DNA of 64,000 nucleotides from Faecalibacterium prausnitzii (lineage in GTDB: Bacteria; Bacillota; Clostridia; Oscillospirales; Ruminococcaceae). The stretch is taken from the NCBI GenBank assembly GCA_004558805.1, contig SFDE01000015.1, positions 1 to 64,000 on the forward strand, read 5' to 3'. The translations under genes and the position numbers were made by a program. This document shows, in pieces, positions 1-7,912 of this stretch (position 1 is its first letter; every line of letters begins with the position of its first letter). The notes beneath the pieces were generated by a model, which saw only the letters and a program-made list of their open reading frames with translations, searched no databases and was not told the origin of the DNA.

Positions 1-207
1 CAGGCATTGTATGATAAAGCTCATATTTCTCGTGATATAAAAAATCAGTGTTTTACATGGGCTGGCATAATGTTAGTAGGAGCAGTGTTGTCTTATTTTC
101 TAACACCATATATGGCTATTCCGGCTTTTATTATTTGGCTCGTTTTATTTTTCAAAGAGGTTCACTTTGACACGCACAAAGCATTTGAAAAATATTTATT
201 AAAATAA
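1..207 (+). CDS. C-terminal part of a small membrane protein (5' end outside window)
   Basis: The reading frame is open to the left edge, so the true start is probably outside the window; TTG at 7 is the first possible start inside it. The visible ~68 residues contain two hydrophobic stretches (about residues 18-33 and 35-49 from the TTG) separated by a Pro, followed by a charged tail ending in LLK. This is a two-helix membrane segment without a family signature I recognise. Base composition is strikingly AT-rich compared with everything that follows, which suggests acquired DNA or an accessory island ending here. A strong hairpin follows 20 bases after the stop. Function unknown. Confidence 0.5.
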   Translation, partial: QALYDKAHISRDIKNQCFTWAGIMLVGAVLSYFLTPYMAIPAFIIWLVLFFKEVHFDTHKAFEKYLLK

Positions 208-226
208 ATTCCAGTTTACACAGCAA

Positions 227-269
227 GACCCCCGCCTTATGTTCCGGGAAGGAACACAGGGCGGGGGTC
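227..269. terminator. GC-rich hairpin between convergent genes
   Basis: Perfect 10-bp stem GACCCCCGCC (227-236) / GGCGGGGGTC (260-269) with an inner GTTCC/GGAAC helix. It is followed on the plus strand by a T-rich GTTTATTGCTT. It sits between the stop of the plus-strand fragment and the stop of the minus-strand radical SAM gene, so it probably terminates both. Confidence 0.75.
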
Positions 270-296
270 GTTTATTGCTTTGATTCAGATTTCAGC

Positions 297-1727
297 TCAG
301 TCCAGCGGCTGAGAGGGCTTCCAATCCTTATAGTTCTCGTACCGACTCTCGCGGACCTTGTGGTGGGACCACACTTCGTCTGCGGTGGGCTGCCAGTCGG
401 CAGCGTATGCCTTACACTTCTCGCACAGGTGCTCGACGCTTTCCGGGGACTGCAGATCGGTGCTGTGAGCACCGGTCTCGTGGACCATCTTTTCCAGCAG
501 CTCCGGGTTTTCCAGCATGGGGCAGGGACGGAGGTGGTTCTTATTGAAGGGCTGCCCATTGTGGTACGCCATGAACAGAGGGCTGTGGAGGATCTCCAGA
601 ATAGACTGGTCGTGGATATTGGCGTTGGAGTAGTGGATGAACACACAGGGCTCGGCATCGCCGGCAGAGTTGATGTGGAAGTAGTTGCGACCGCCGGCGA
701 TGCAGCCGCCCACGAACTCGCCGTCGTTCTGGAAATCCATGGGGTAGAAGGGGATGTCGCACTCAGAGGAGCGCAGATAGCGGATGCGTTCGATCATGTA
801 CTTGCGCTGCTCCGGGGTGGGCATCAGCTCCGGTGCTGCCTCGTTGCCCACCGGCATGTAGTGGAAGTAGAAGCCAAAGTGTGCGCCCTTGTCACAAAGG
901 AACCGCATGAACGCATCGTTGGTGACCGCCTCGATATTCTGGCGAGTGTAGCAGATGGAGGTACCAAAGAGGATGCCGTACTTCTTGAGCAGGTCCATGG
1001 CGTTCATGACGGCGGCATAGTGTCCTTCGCCGCGGCGGGCGTCGTTGGTCTCCGGGGTACCCTCGATGGACAGCATAAAGGCGATGTTGCCCAGACGCTG
1101 CACTTCCTGACAGAAAGGCTCATCGATGAGGGTGGAGTTGGTGTAGATGGCAAACTCCACATCGTTGTGCTTTTCTGCCAGTTTCAGCACGTCCTTCTTG
1201 CGCACCAGAGGCTCGCCGCCGGTGAGCATATACAGGTACACGCCCAGCTCCTTGCCTTGGGTGACGATCTTGTCCATGTCCTCAAAGCTCAGGTTGTTCT
1301 TGTGACCGTACTCGCCGGCCCAGCAGCCCACGCAGTGCATATTGCAGGCAGAGGTGGGGTCAAACAGGATCAGCCAGGGAATGTTGCACTGGTACTTCAC
1401 ACGGTTTTCCCGGATCATCTTGGTACCCCGGAAGAACGCCTCAAAGCCCAGATTCAGGGCGGTGGTCCGTGCCACATGGGGATCGGTCTGATCCAGCACA
1501 CAGTCGATGAGTCTGGACCACTTGCTGTCCGGATCGGTCAGGATCTTCTTTGCGTGCTCATAGGATTCTTCGCTGTAGGCATTGCCATAGAACTGCTTTG
1601 CCACATCCACCAGCTGGCAGAGGGTCTTCTGACGGTCTTTATCTGCATGGGAAAGCACCACGTCTGCCATCTTGCCAACGGCAGCACGCTGCATTTTATG
1701 AGTCAGATTTTCAATAGAAGTATTCAT
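297..1727 (-). CDS. Radical SAM protein, SPASM-like C-terminus
   Basis: A 476-residue protein. The start is ATG at 1727, preceded by a good GGAGGAAAAGG site; an upstream in-frame ATG at 1778 lacks one. The CxxxCxxC motif binding the [4Fe-4S]/SAM cluster is at about residues 128-135 (CNMHCVGC), followed by the GGEPL motif of the SAM-binding barrel. The last ~150 residues carry further cysteines (CIAGG, EPCVF, RPCP, CEKC) consistent with a SPASM or twitch auxiliary-cluster domain. The substrate cannot be read from the sequence. A ~125-residue N-terminal helical region precedes the radical SAM core. It lies directly downstream of a TetR-type regulator on the same strand, with a perfect palindrome between them. 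Family certain, role unknown. Confidence 0.88.
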   Translation of the reverse strand: MNTSIENLTHKMQRAAVGKMADVVLSHADKDRQKTLCQLVDVAKQFYGNAYSEESYEHAKKILTDPDSKWSRLIDCVLDQTDPHVARTTALNLGFEAFFRGTKMIRENRVKYQCNIPWLILFDPTSACNMHCVGCWAGEYGHKNNLSFEDMDKIVTQGKELGVYLYMLTGGEPLVRKKDVLKLAEKHNDVEFAIYTNSTLIDEPFCQEVQRLGNIAFMLSIEGTPETNDARRGEGHYAAVMNAMDLLKKYGILFGTSICYTRQNIEAVTNDAFMRFLCDKGAHFGFYFHYMPVGNEAAPELMPTPEQRKYMIERIRYLRSSECDIPFYPMDFQNDGEFVGGCIAGGRNYFHINSAGDAEPCVFIHYSNANIHDQSILEILHSPLFMAYHNGQPFNKNHLRPCPMLENPELLEKMVHETGAHSTDLQSPESVEHLCEKCKAYAADWQPTADEVWSHHKVRESRYENYKDWKPSQPLD

Positions 1728-1819
1728 ATCCTTTTCCTCCGAAAGATTCCTTGGATGCGTTCTCTTTTCTTTGTCCATACTTTACCACCTTACCCCTTTT
1801 GCTGCCATAGGCAGAAAAT

Positions 1820-1848
1820 GCGCTGTGATGTTTTTTACATCACAGCGC
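1820..1848 (-). promoter_or_regulatory. Perfect 12-bp palindrome, candidate TetR-family operator
   Basis: Arms GCGCTGTGATGT (1820-1831) and ACATCACAGCGC (1837-1848) are exact reverse complements around TTTTT. A second small hairpin (CTGCC-ATA-GGCAG, 1802-1814) adjoins it. There is no real U-run on the minus strand after the stem, so an operator for the adjacent TetR-like regulator is more likely than a terminator. A TATAAA-like box lies just upstream in the minus-strand sense (1873-1878). Confidence 0.55.
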
Positions 1849-1902
1849 ACCAGATGATAAATTTTGTCTCTCTTTATAGTAAGGAAAAGGCGGATAACCG
1901 GT

Positions 1903-2493
1903 TCAATCATCCAGCCGCAGGGTGCTCCGGTTGCTGCTGAGCCGGCACAGTGCACGGCGCAGGTCCCCGTGGATCATTTTGCCCAGCCGTTCGGTCATCA
2001 CCGCCGGGTCGGTCTTCATGTCCCGGCGGATCCATTCCAGTACCATACCCACCAGGGCATATTTGTAAAAATCAATGATGAACTGCTTGTCTGCATCCTG
2101 TACCGTGATATCCATGGTCTCCCGGTCTGCAAACTCCTTCAGCATGGGATCCAGCAGCCGGTACAGATACTGCTCCACCTGCTCCCGTCCTACGGAGCGG
2201 TAGACGTTCAGCACCAGGGTCCGGTTTGCCTGCACCTGCTGCAGAATATCCTGAAACGCCTCGGTCCATGTATCAAAACTGCGGCGTCCCTCCATCACCT
2301 TTATTGCGTCCTCCGTCAGGATCCAGTCCACCAGATCGTAGATGTCCTTAAAGTGATAGTAAAAGGTCATGCGGTTGACGCCGCAGTCCTCGGTAATATC
2401 GTTGATCGTGATCTTGTTGAGGGGCTTCTGGTTCAGCAGCTTCTTCAGGGAAGCTTCCAGCGCCCGCTTGGTTGTCTGTGACACAAAAACCAT
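1903..2493 (-). CDS. TetR/AcrR family transcriptional regulator
   Basis: A 196-residue protein with an N-terminal TetR helix-turn-helix: residues ~5-50 include the KITINDITEDCGVNRMTFYYHF pattern (shown across its length by the ITIND, CGVNR and FYYHFKD elements). The C-terminal ligand domain resembles the DhaS/TetR_C_8 type. The ATG at 2493 is very close to a GGAAAGG site; GTG at 2484 would give better spacing and is an alternative start. Transcribed in the same direction as the radical SAM gene 175 bp downstream, with a perfect palindrome in the gap. It probably controls itself and that gene. Ligand unknown. Confidence 0.85.
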   Translation of the reverse strand: MVFVSQTTKRALEASLKKLLNQKPLNKITINDITEDCGVNRMTFYYHFKDIYDLVDWILTEDAIKVMEGRRSFDTWTEAFQDILQQVQANRTLVLNVYRSVGREQVEQYLYRLLDPMLKEFADRETMDITVQDADKQFIIDFYKYALVGMVLEWIRRDMKTDPAVMTERLGKMIHGDLRRALCRLSSNRSTLRLDD

Positions 2494-2560
2494 CCTTTCC
2501 CGGCGGTGCTCCCACCTGCCGTCTGCAGTGATGTCCGTGAGAAGATCCCTCCATGTTCCT

Positions 2561-2590
2561 ATTTTACCGCAGATCCACGAACTTTTTCAA
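2561..2590 (-). promoter_or_regulatory. Promoter for the TetR-like regulator
   Basis: On the minus strand TTGAAA (2590-2585), an 18-bp spacer and TAAAAT (2566-2561), giving a leader of roughly 60 nt before the ATG at 2493. Confidence 0.45.
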
Positions 2591-2762
2591 GGCTTAATTT
2601 TGGACAGTTTCTGAATTTTTCATGCACTTTCTCCGGCGGCTGCCGCAAAGCATCCCTGTTTTTTTGTAGAAGTCGCCATACATTTTTTGTCTTTTTATCA
2701 TTTCTGCCCCGCCCCGTGGTTCCCTTTTCCCCGGTCTCCGGGACAAAAAAGCTGCAAGGCAC

Positions 2763-2791
2763 TTGATTTTATCCCCGCCGATGCTTAGAAT
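2763..2791 (+). promoter_or_regulatory. Promoter of proCBA
   Basis: TTGATT (2763-2768), 17-bp spacer, TAGAAT (2786-2791), about 70 bases upstream of the proC start. The ~370-bp gap between the divergent TetR gene and proC otherwise holds only the opposing TetR promoter and T-rich sequence. Confidence 0.55.
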
Positions 2792-2864
2792 GGATGGAGA
2801 CAGAGCAGCGATACCGGCATCCGTCCGGTGCCGGAAGGTTGCCGCTGCAAGGGAGGGTATTATT

Positions 2865-3621
2865 ATGATGGAAACCATCGGATTTCTGGGCTGCGGCAAC
2901 ATGGGCGGAGCCATTGCCCGCGCCGTGTGCAAAACAGCAGACCCTGAAAAGGTATATCTCGCCAACCGTACCGCTGCCAAGGCAGAGGCACTTGCCGCCG
3001 AGCTGGGCTGCAAGACTGCCACCAATGCTCAGGTAGGCACTGCTGGAGCCGCTCAAATTCATCTTTGACGAGCGGAGCGACCGCTTTGTGCTGTGCAGCA
3101 TGGCAGCCGGACTGTCCATCGCCCGCATTCAGGAAATGGCAGGCGAGGACTTCCCGGTGATCCGCATCATGCCCAACACCCCTGCCTCGGTGGGAGAGGG
3201 CATGATCCAGTACTGCTCCAGCAACGTCACCGCCGAGGAAGAGCAGGAGTTCTGCCGCCTGATGGCAAAGGCAGGACGTCTGGACCCGGTGCCGGAGTCC
3301 TTGATGGACGCCGCCAGCTGCGTGTCCGGCTGCGGTCCTGCCTGGGTCTACCAGTTCATCGAGGCGCTTGCCGACGGCGGTGTGGCATGCGGTCTGCCCC
3401 GTGCCAAGGCACAGGAATATGCTGCCCAGACCCTGCTGGGCAGCGCCCGGCTGGTGCTGGAAAGCGGTATGCACCCCGGTGCCCTGAAGGACGCCGTGTG
3501 CAGCCCCGGCGGCAGCACCATCCAGGGCGTCCGTGTGCTGGAAGAAAAGGGTCTGCGGGGAGCTGTGATGGACGCTGTCATCGCCGCCTACAATAAAACA
3601 AAGGAAATGGGAAAGGGTTAA
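2865..3621 (+). pseudogene. proC: Pyrroline-5-carboxylate reductase, broken by internal deletion
   Basis: Starts at ATG 2865 behind GGGAGGG. The first frame encodes the NAD(P)-binding start (TIGFLGCGNMGGAIA) and reads to NAQV, then goes out of frame and stops at 3066-3068. The second frame (+1) resumes near 3036 with LLEPLKFIFDERSDRF and continues through the conserved MPNTPASVGEG, CGPAWVYQFIEA and CSPGGSTIQGV blocks to 3621. Compared with the family (E. coli ProC from memory), about 16-17 residues carrying the VKP-containing strand are missing at the junction, i.e. roughly 50 bases and a number equal to 2 modulo 3. Both a frameshift and a loss of core fold result, so the product cannot be normal. 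It is first in the proline operon, 7 bp before proB. A true lesion and an assembly deletion are both possible. Confidence 0.85.
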
Positions 3622-3628
3622 TATTACT

Positions 3629-4414
3629 ATGCGCATCGTTGTGAAAGTGGGTACTTCCACCCTCGCCTACCCCACGGGGCGGCTGAACATCCGCCATGCG
3701 GAGGAGCTGGTGAAGGTGCTGAGCGATTTGAAAAACGAGGGGCATCAGGTGATCCTGGTGTCCTCCGGTGCCATCGGCATGGGTGTGGGTAAGCTGTCGC
3801 TGCCGGCACGCCCCAAGGACACCACCACCAAGCAGGCGTGCGCCGCTGTGGGACAGTGTGAGCTGATGTACACCTACGACCGCCTGTTTGCCGAATACAA
3901 TCACACGGTTGCGCAGATCCTGCTTACCGGCGTGGATGTGGAGCACACCGAGCGGCGGGTAAACTTCCAGAACACCCTTTCCCGGCTGCTGGAGATGGGG
4001 GCGCTGCCCATCATCAACGAAAACGACACGGTGGCAACGGATGAGATCACCTCCATCGGTGACAACGACACCCTTGCCGCCATCGTTGCCTGCTGCGCCA
4101 AGGCAGACCTGCTGGTGCTGCTCAGCGACATTGACGGTCTGTACACCGCCAACCCCCACACCCACACGGATGCCCGGCTGATCCCTCTGGTGGAGGAGAT
4201 CACCCCGGAGGTGATGGCGCTTGCTGACGGCGCCGGTTCTGCCCTTGGCACCGGCGGCATGACCACCAAGCTCCGTGCCGCCCGCATGGTCACCGGCAGC
4301 GGGGCGGATATGGTCATCGCCAACGGTTCCCATCCCCATCTGCTCTACGACATCGCCGCCGGTGTCCCCGTGGGCACCCGCTTTAAAGCACAGAAACAGC
4401 CCAAGGAGGTTTGA
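3629..4414 (+). CDS. proB: Glutamate 5-kinase (short form without PUA domain)
   Basis: A 261-residue amino-acid kinase catalysing ATP-dependent phosphorylation of glutamate, the first step of proline synthesis. Visible motifs: VVKVGTSTL at the N-terminus, VSSGAIGMGVGKL, INENDTVATDEI and GDNDTLAA in the glutamate site, and LLSDIDGLYT plus GTGGMTTKLRAA in the ATP-binding half. The ~110-residue C-terminal PUA domain of enterobacterial ProB is absent, as in many Firmicutes. It starts 7 bp after the proC stop and its TGA lies 2 bp before the proA ATG, so the operon is tightly coupled. Confidence 0.95.
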   Translation: MRIVVKVGTSTLAYPTGRLNIRHAEELVKVLSDLKNEGHQVILVSSGAIGMGVGKLSLPARPKDTTTKQACAAVGQCELMYTYDRLFAEYNHTVAQILLTGVDVEHTERRVNFQNTLSRLLEMGALPIINENDTVATDEITSIGDNDTLAAIVACCAKADLLVLLSDIDGLYTANPHTHTDARLIPLVEEITPEVMALADGAGSALGTGGMTTKLRAARMVTGSGADMVIANGSHPHLLYDIAAGVPVGTRFKAQKQPKEV

Positions 4415-4416
4415 CC

Positions 4417-5679
4417 ATGACCACACAACAGATTCTGGAAGCGGCACGCACCGCTAAAAGCGCCCTCGCCCTTGCCTCCGGTGAGACCCGGCAGCAGGCG
4501 CTGCTGGGCATGGCAGACGCCCTGTGTGACCCGGAGCAGATCCGGGAGATCCTTGCCGCCAACGCTCAGGACATGGAAGCGGCAAAGGGGCATATCACTA
4601 ATGTGATGCTGGACCGCCTTGCCCTGACCCCGGAGCGGATCCATGCCATGGCGCAGGGCATCCGGGAAGTAGCCGCCCTGCCGGACCCGGTGGGCAGAGT
4701 GCTGGACCGGGTGGAGCGTCCCAACGGACTGGTGATCGAAAAGACCGCCGTGCCCATGGGCGTCATTGCCATCATCTATGAGAGCCGCCCCAACGTCACC
4801 AGTGACGCCGCCGCCCTTGCCCTGAAAAGCGGCAACGCCTGCATCCTGCGCTGCGGCAAAGAGGCGTGGCGCAGTGCCAACGCCATCGTTGCCGCCCTGC
4901 GGCAGGGCATCCGCACCAGCGGTCTGCCGGAGACGGCGGTCTGCCTCATCGAGGACACCACCCACGCCTCTGCCAACGCCCTGATGACCGCCGTGGGCTA
5001 CGTGGACCTGCTGATCCCCCGGGGCGGTGCGGGACTGATCCGTGCCTGCGTGGAAAACGCCAAGGTGCCCTGCATCCAGACCGGCACCGGCATCTGCCAC
5101 ATCTTTGTGGATGACACCGCCGATCAGGATAAGGCGCTGAATATCATCGAAAACGCCAAGGCAAGCCGCCCCAGCGTCTGCAACGCCGAGGAGGTCTGCC
5201 TTGTCCACGCCGCCATTGCCCCGGAGTTTCTGCCCAGGCTGGCGCAGCGTCTGGGCGCAGACCGTGCCGCCCGGGGACTGCAGCCGGTGGAGCTGCGGCT
5301 GGACCCGGCTGCTGCAACCCTGATCCCCGGCACCCCCGCCGGACCCCGGGACTTTGACACCGAGTTTCTGGATTACATCCTGGCGGTCCGGGTGGTGGAC
5401 AGCGTAGAAGAGGCGGTCCGCCACATTGCCGCCCACTCCACCGGTCACAGCGAGGCGATCCTGACCCAGACCCCCGCCCACGCCGACCTGTTTACCGCAG
5501 CGGTGGACAGCGCCGCCGTGTACGTCAACTGCTCCACCCGCTTTACGGACGGCGGCGAGTTCGGTCTGGGCTGCGAGATGGGCATTTCTACCCAGAAGCT
5601 CCACGCTCGGGGTCCCATGGGTCTTGCGGAACTGTGCAGCTATAAGTACATCATCCAGGGCAGCGGACAGATCCGCTGA
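4417..5679 (+). CDS. proA: Gamma-glutamyl phosphate reductase
   Basis: A 420-residue aldehyde-dehydrogenase-fold enzyme that makes glutamate-5-semialdehyde from glutamyl phosphate with NADPH. ATG 4417 is preceded by AAGGAGG with 7-base spacing; the TTG at 4411 overlapping the proB stop is less likely. Family blocks include VPMGVIAIIYESRPNVT, LKSGNACILRCGKEA, LIPRGGAGLI and the catalytic-cysteine region ASRPSVCNAEEV at about residue 252. The C-terminal GEFGLGCEMGISTQKLHARGPMG is intact (shown by GEFGLG and the TQKLHARGP run). Last gene of proCBA; a strong terminator follows 40 bp downstream. Confidence 0.96.
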   Translation: MTTQQILEAARTAKSALALASGETRQQALLGMADALCDPEQIREILAANAQDMEAAKGHITNVMLDRLALTPERIHAMAQGIREVAALPDPVGRVLDRVERPNGLVIEKTAVPMGVIAIIYESRPNVTSDAAALALKSGNACILRCGKEAWRSANAIVAALRQGIRTSGLPETAVCLIEDTTHASANALMTAVGYVDLLIPRGGAGLIRACVENAKVPCIQTGTGICHIFVDDTADQDKALNIIENAKASRPSVCNAEEVCLVHAAIAPEFLPRLAQRLGADRAARGLQPVELRLDPAAATLIPGTPAGPRDFDTEFLDYILAVRVVDSVEEAVRHIAAHSTGHSEAILTQTPAHADLFTAAVDSAAVYVNCSTRFTDGGEFGLGCEMGISTQKLHARGPMGLAELCSYKYIIQGSGQIR

Positions 5680-5718
5680 TCATCACCCTACGGAGTTTAT
5701 CTGAAAAGTTTTTCCTCT

Positions 5719-5754
5719 GCAGGTCGGCATTCTGTACGCCGACCTGCATTTTTT
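5719..5754 (+). terminator. Intrinsic terminator of proCBA
   Basis: Stem GCAGGTCGGC (5719-5728) / GCCGACCTGC (5738-5747) followed by A and TTTTTT (5749-5754). Confidence 0.9.
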
Positions 5755-5904
5755 GTTCACGTTGGATGGACGGTTTTTTCATTGTATACAATTCCTGAGC
5801 ATTGTTTTCACTTTTTGGCTGTAAAATTCCGAATTGTGTGGATGTTTGTATCCCAATCCTAGACATTTGCCACAAATAAATAGTCGTACTTTCCCCATTT
5901 TTTC

Positions 5905-5919
5905 TTGCAAATTTTGCAA
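5905..5919 (+). promoter_or_regulatory. Palindrome TTGCAAA-T-TTTGCAA, candidate operator
   Basis: A perfect 7-1-7 palindrome lies 8 bp upstream of the -35 element of the mgsA-like gene, in an otherwise AT-rich 370-bp intergenic region. The position suits an activator or dual regulator. Two copies of TTCACTT (5981-5987 and 5991-5997) follow downstream of the -10. Confidence 0.35.
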
Positions 5920-5927
5920 AATAACCC

Positions 5928-5956
5928 TTGACATCCTGTTTTTCACGTTGTAAAAC
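5928..5956 (+). promoter_or_regulatory. Promoter of the mgsA-like gene
   Basis: TTGACA (5928-5933), 17-bp spacer, TAAAAC (5951-5956). It gives a leader of ~95 nt before the ATG at 6058, which has an AAGGAGA ribosome site. Confidence 0.6.
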
Positions 5957-6057
5957 TATAGTGGAAGCTATGATATCGATTTCACTTCGTTTCACTTAGA
6001 ATTTTCATTCTTGTCCGCCTCCCACAACACTATATTGAGGACAAAGGAGAGAGCGTT

Positions 6058-6504
6058 ATGACCATTGCCATTCTTGCACACGATTCCCGCAAAGAACTTG
6101 CGCTGCAGTTCTGTACTGCTTACAGTGCCATTTTGTCCAAAAACACTGTCATTGCCACCGGTACCACCGGACGGCTGCTGGCGCAGACCACCGGTCTGCC
6201 CGTGCATTGCTATCTCTCCGGTCGTCTGGGCGGTATCCAGCAGATCACTTCCCGGGTCGCCTGCGATGAGGTGGATCTGGTGCTTTTCTTCCGGGATCCT
6301 CTCAAGGCAGACTCTGCCAGCATCACCGAACAGAACCTGCTGCGTCTGTGCGATATGCACAGTGTCCCCATCGCCACCAACATTGCCACCGCCGAGGTGC
6401 TGCTGCGGGGCATGGATCAGGGGGATCTGGATTACCGGGAAGGGATGCGTCCTGCTATTGTGGAACCGGTACCTCCCGTGGAGCGCCTTGCCGTTGTTTG
6501 CTGA
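6058..6504 (+). CDS. Methylglyoxal-synthase-like protein with altered active site
   Basis: A 148-residue protein matching MgsA along its length: AHD near the start (H8-D9), ATGTTG (33-38), SGRLGG (54-59), DLVLFFRDPL (73-82) and IATNIATAE (105-113). MgsA converts dihydroxyacetone phosphate to methylglyoxal. Aligned to E. coli MgsA from memory, H19, D20 and D91 are kept (H8, D9, D80), but the catalytic D71 becomes I60 in GGIQQ, H98 becomes A87 and D101 becomes T90. Many Firmicute homologues carry D or E at the first position, so Ile is unusual. The protein may be catalytically dead or have another phosphate-ester or sensing role. It is monocistronic with its own promoter and terminator. Confidence 0.8.
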   Translation: MTIAILAHDSRKELALQFCTAYSAILSKNTVIATGTTGRLLAQTTGLPVHCYLSGRLGGIQQITSRVACDEVDLVLFFRDPLKADSASITEQNLLRLCDMHSVPIATNIATAEVLLRGMDQGDLDYREGMRPAIVEPVPPVERLAVVC

Positions 6505-6524
6505 GTTTTTGTGTATAGAGGGAA

Positions 6525-6566
6525 AATGGACCGCTGCAAATTGGATGCAACGGTCCATTCTGTTTG
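6525..6566 (+). terminator. Hairpin after the mgsA-like gene
   Basis: AATGGACCG (6525-6533) pairs with CGGTCCATT (6551-6559), with an inner TGCA/TGCA pairing and a short T-rich CTGTTTG tail. A very similar hairpin (GGACCGCTGCA...TGCAACGGTCC) terminates the NusG-II gene at 56.9 kb. Confidence 0.65.
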
Positions 6567-6590
6567 TCGGAGCATCTTGCAGCAAAGATG

Positions 6591-6620
6591 CCGGTTTTAT
6601 TCTTAAAACCGGGTTGTTTT
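6591..6620 (+). terminator. Second hairpin with U-rich tail
   Basis: CCGGTTTTA (6591-6599) / TAAAACCGG (6604-6612) with a four-base loop, then GTTGTTTT. A back-up terminator ~110 bases upstream of the next gene. Confidence 0.5.
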
Positions 6621-6722
6621 GTCCTATTTATTCCGCCCCGACTGTGATATTCTTATAGAACAGTCCCCATAGGCTGTGCAGGGGACCCTTTGTCCCCCAT
6701 CATCTCCACAGGAGGATCCTTC

Positions 6723-7901
6723 ATGTTCCAGCTTTTGCTTCCCATCATTTACCTTGCCTTTATCAGCCTTGGTCTGCCGGACTCCCTGCTGGGTTCCGCC
6801 TGGCCTTCCATGTATCTTCAGCTGTCAGTGCCGGTATCCTATGCCGGGGTACTCTCCATGATCATCTCTCTGGGCACCATCGTTTCCAGCCTGAACAGCG
6901 ACCGCCTCACCCGGCGTCTGGGCACCGGCAGGGTCACTGCCCTCAGCGTGGGACTTACCGCCGCCGCCCTGCTGGGCTTTTCGGTGTCCCCCAGTTTCGG
7001 TGCCCTCTGCCTGTGGGCGGTGCCCTACGGTCTGGGTGCCGGCAGCGTGGATGCCGCCCTCAACAACTATGTGGCGCTGCACTACAAGAGCTGCCACATG
7101 AGCTGGCTCCACTGCATGTGGGGTGTGGGCACCACGGTAGGTCCCGTAGTGATGGGCGCAGCGCTGTCCGGCGGCATGAGCTGGCATGCTGGCTACCGCT
7201 TTATTGCCCTGTTCCAGATAGCACTGAGCGCCGTGCTGTTTTGCAGCCTGCCCCTGTGGGGGAGCCGCCCCGGCAGCAGCCCGGACACCGACCCGGAACC
7301 TCGACCGCTGCGCCTGCCGCAGGTGGTCGCCCTGCCCGGCGCAAAGGAGGTCATGCTCTGCTTTTTCTGCTACTGCGGGCTGGAGACCACCGCCGGGCTT
7401 TGGGCAAGCAGCTATCTCACCCTGAGCCGGGGAGTGTCCCCCCACACCGCCGCCGGTTTTGCCAGCCTGTTCTACATCGGCATCACCGCCGGGCGGGCAG
7501 CAAGCGGCTTTCTGACCTTGAAATTCAACGATACCCAGATGATCCGGCTGGGGCAGTGGATCCTGGGGGCAGGCATTCTTGCCCTGCTGCTGCCCGGTCC
7601 CCCGGTCCTTGCTCTTGCAGGGCTGATCCTTGCCGGGCTGGGCTGTGCTCCCATCTATCCCAGCATCGTCCACTCCACCCCGGACCACTTTGGGGCGGAA
7701 CGTTCTCAGGCAGTCATTGGCATCCAGATGGCGACCGCCTATGTGGGCAATCTGGCTATGCCGCCTTTGTTCGGGCTGCTGGCAGACCGGGTCTCTCCCG
7801 CCCTGTACCCCCTTTTCCTGCTGGCGCTGCTGGTACCTATGGCGGTGATGCACCGGCAGCTGGTGCACAAGACCGCCCGGGACCGGGTCCCGACGGTCTG
7901 A
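6723..7901 (+). CDS. MFS transporter
   Basis: A 392-residue, very hydrophobic protein with about 12 predicted membrane helices. ATG 6723 is preceded by CAGGAGG with good spacing; the ATG at 6690 lies upstream of that site. Typical MFS pieces are visible: RLTRRLGTGRVTAL in the helix 2-3 loop, a GLGAGSVDAALNNYVALH stretch in helix 4 and WLHCMWGVGTTVGP in helix 5. The latter two are characteristic of the FucP/YfkF-like sugar or drug facilitator branch, but the substrate cannot be assigned. It is followed by a strong terminator shared with the convergent PH-domain gene. Monocistronic. Confidence 0.88.
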   Translation: MFQLLLPIIYLAFISLGLPDSLLGSAWPSMYLQLSVPVSYAGVLSMIISLGTIVSSLNSDRLTRRLGTGRVTALSVGLTAAALLGFSVSPSFGALCLWAVPYGLGAGSVDAALNNYVALHYKSCHMSWLHCMWGVGTTVGPVVMGAALSGGMSWHAGYRFIALFQIALSAVLFCSLPLWGSRPGSSPDTDPEPRPLRLPQVVALPGAKEVMLCFFCYCGLETTAGLWASSYLTLSRGVSPHTAAGFASLFYIGITAGRAASGFLTLKFNDTQMIRLGQWILGAGILALLLPGPPVLALAGLILAGLGCAPIYPSIVHSTPDHFGAERSQAVIGIQMATAYVGNLAMPPLFGLLADRVSPALYPLFLLALLVPMAVMHRQLVHKTARDRVPTV

Positions 7902-7912
7902 TTTCCGGACGA

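Noticed and set aside
2763..2864. TTG start at 2763 for proC
   Set aside because: It overlaps the promoter -35; ATG 2865 has a proper ribosome site and family-typical start.
5651..5995. 114-codon minus-strand frame in the proA-mgsA gap
   Set aside because: It overlaps the proA end, its terminator and the next promoter, and has no ribosome site or family feature.
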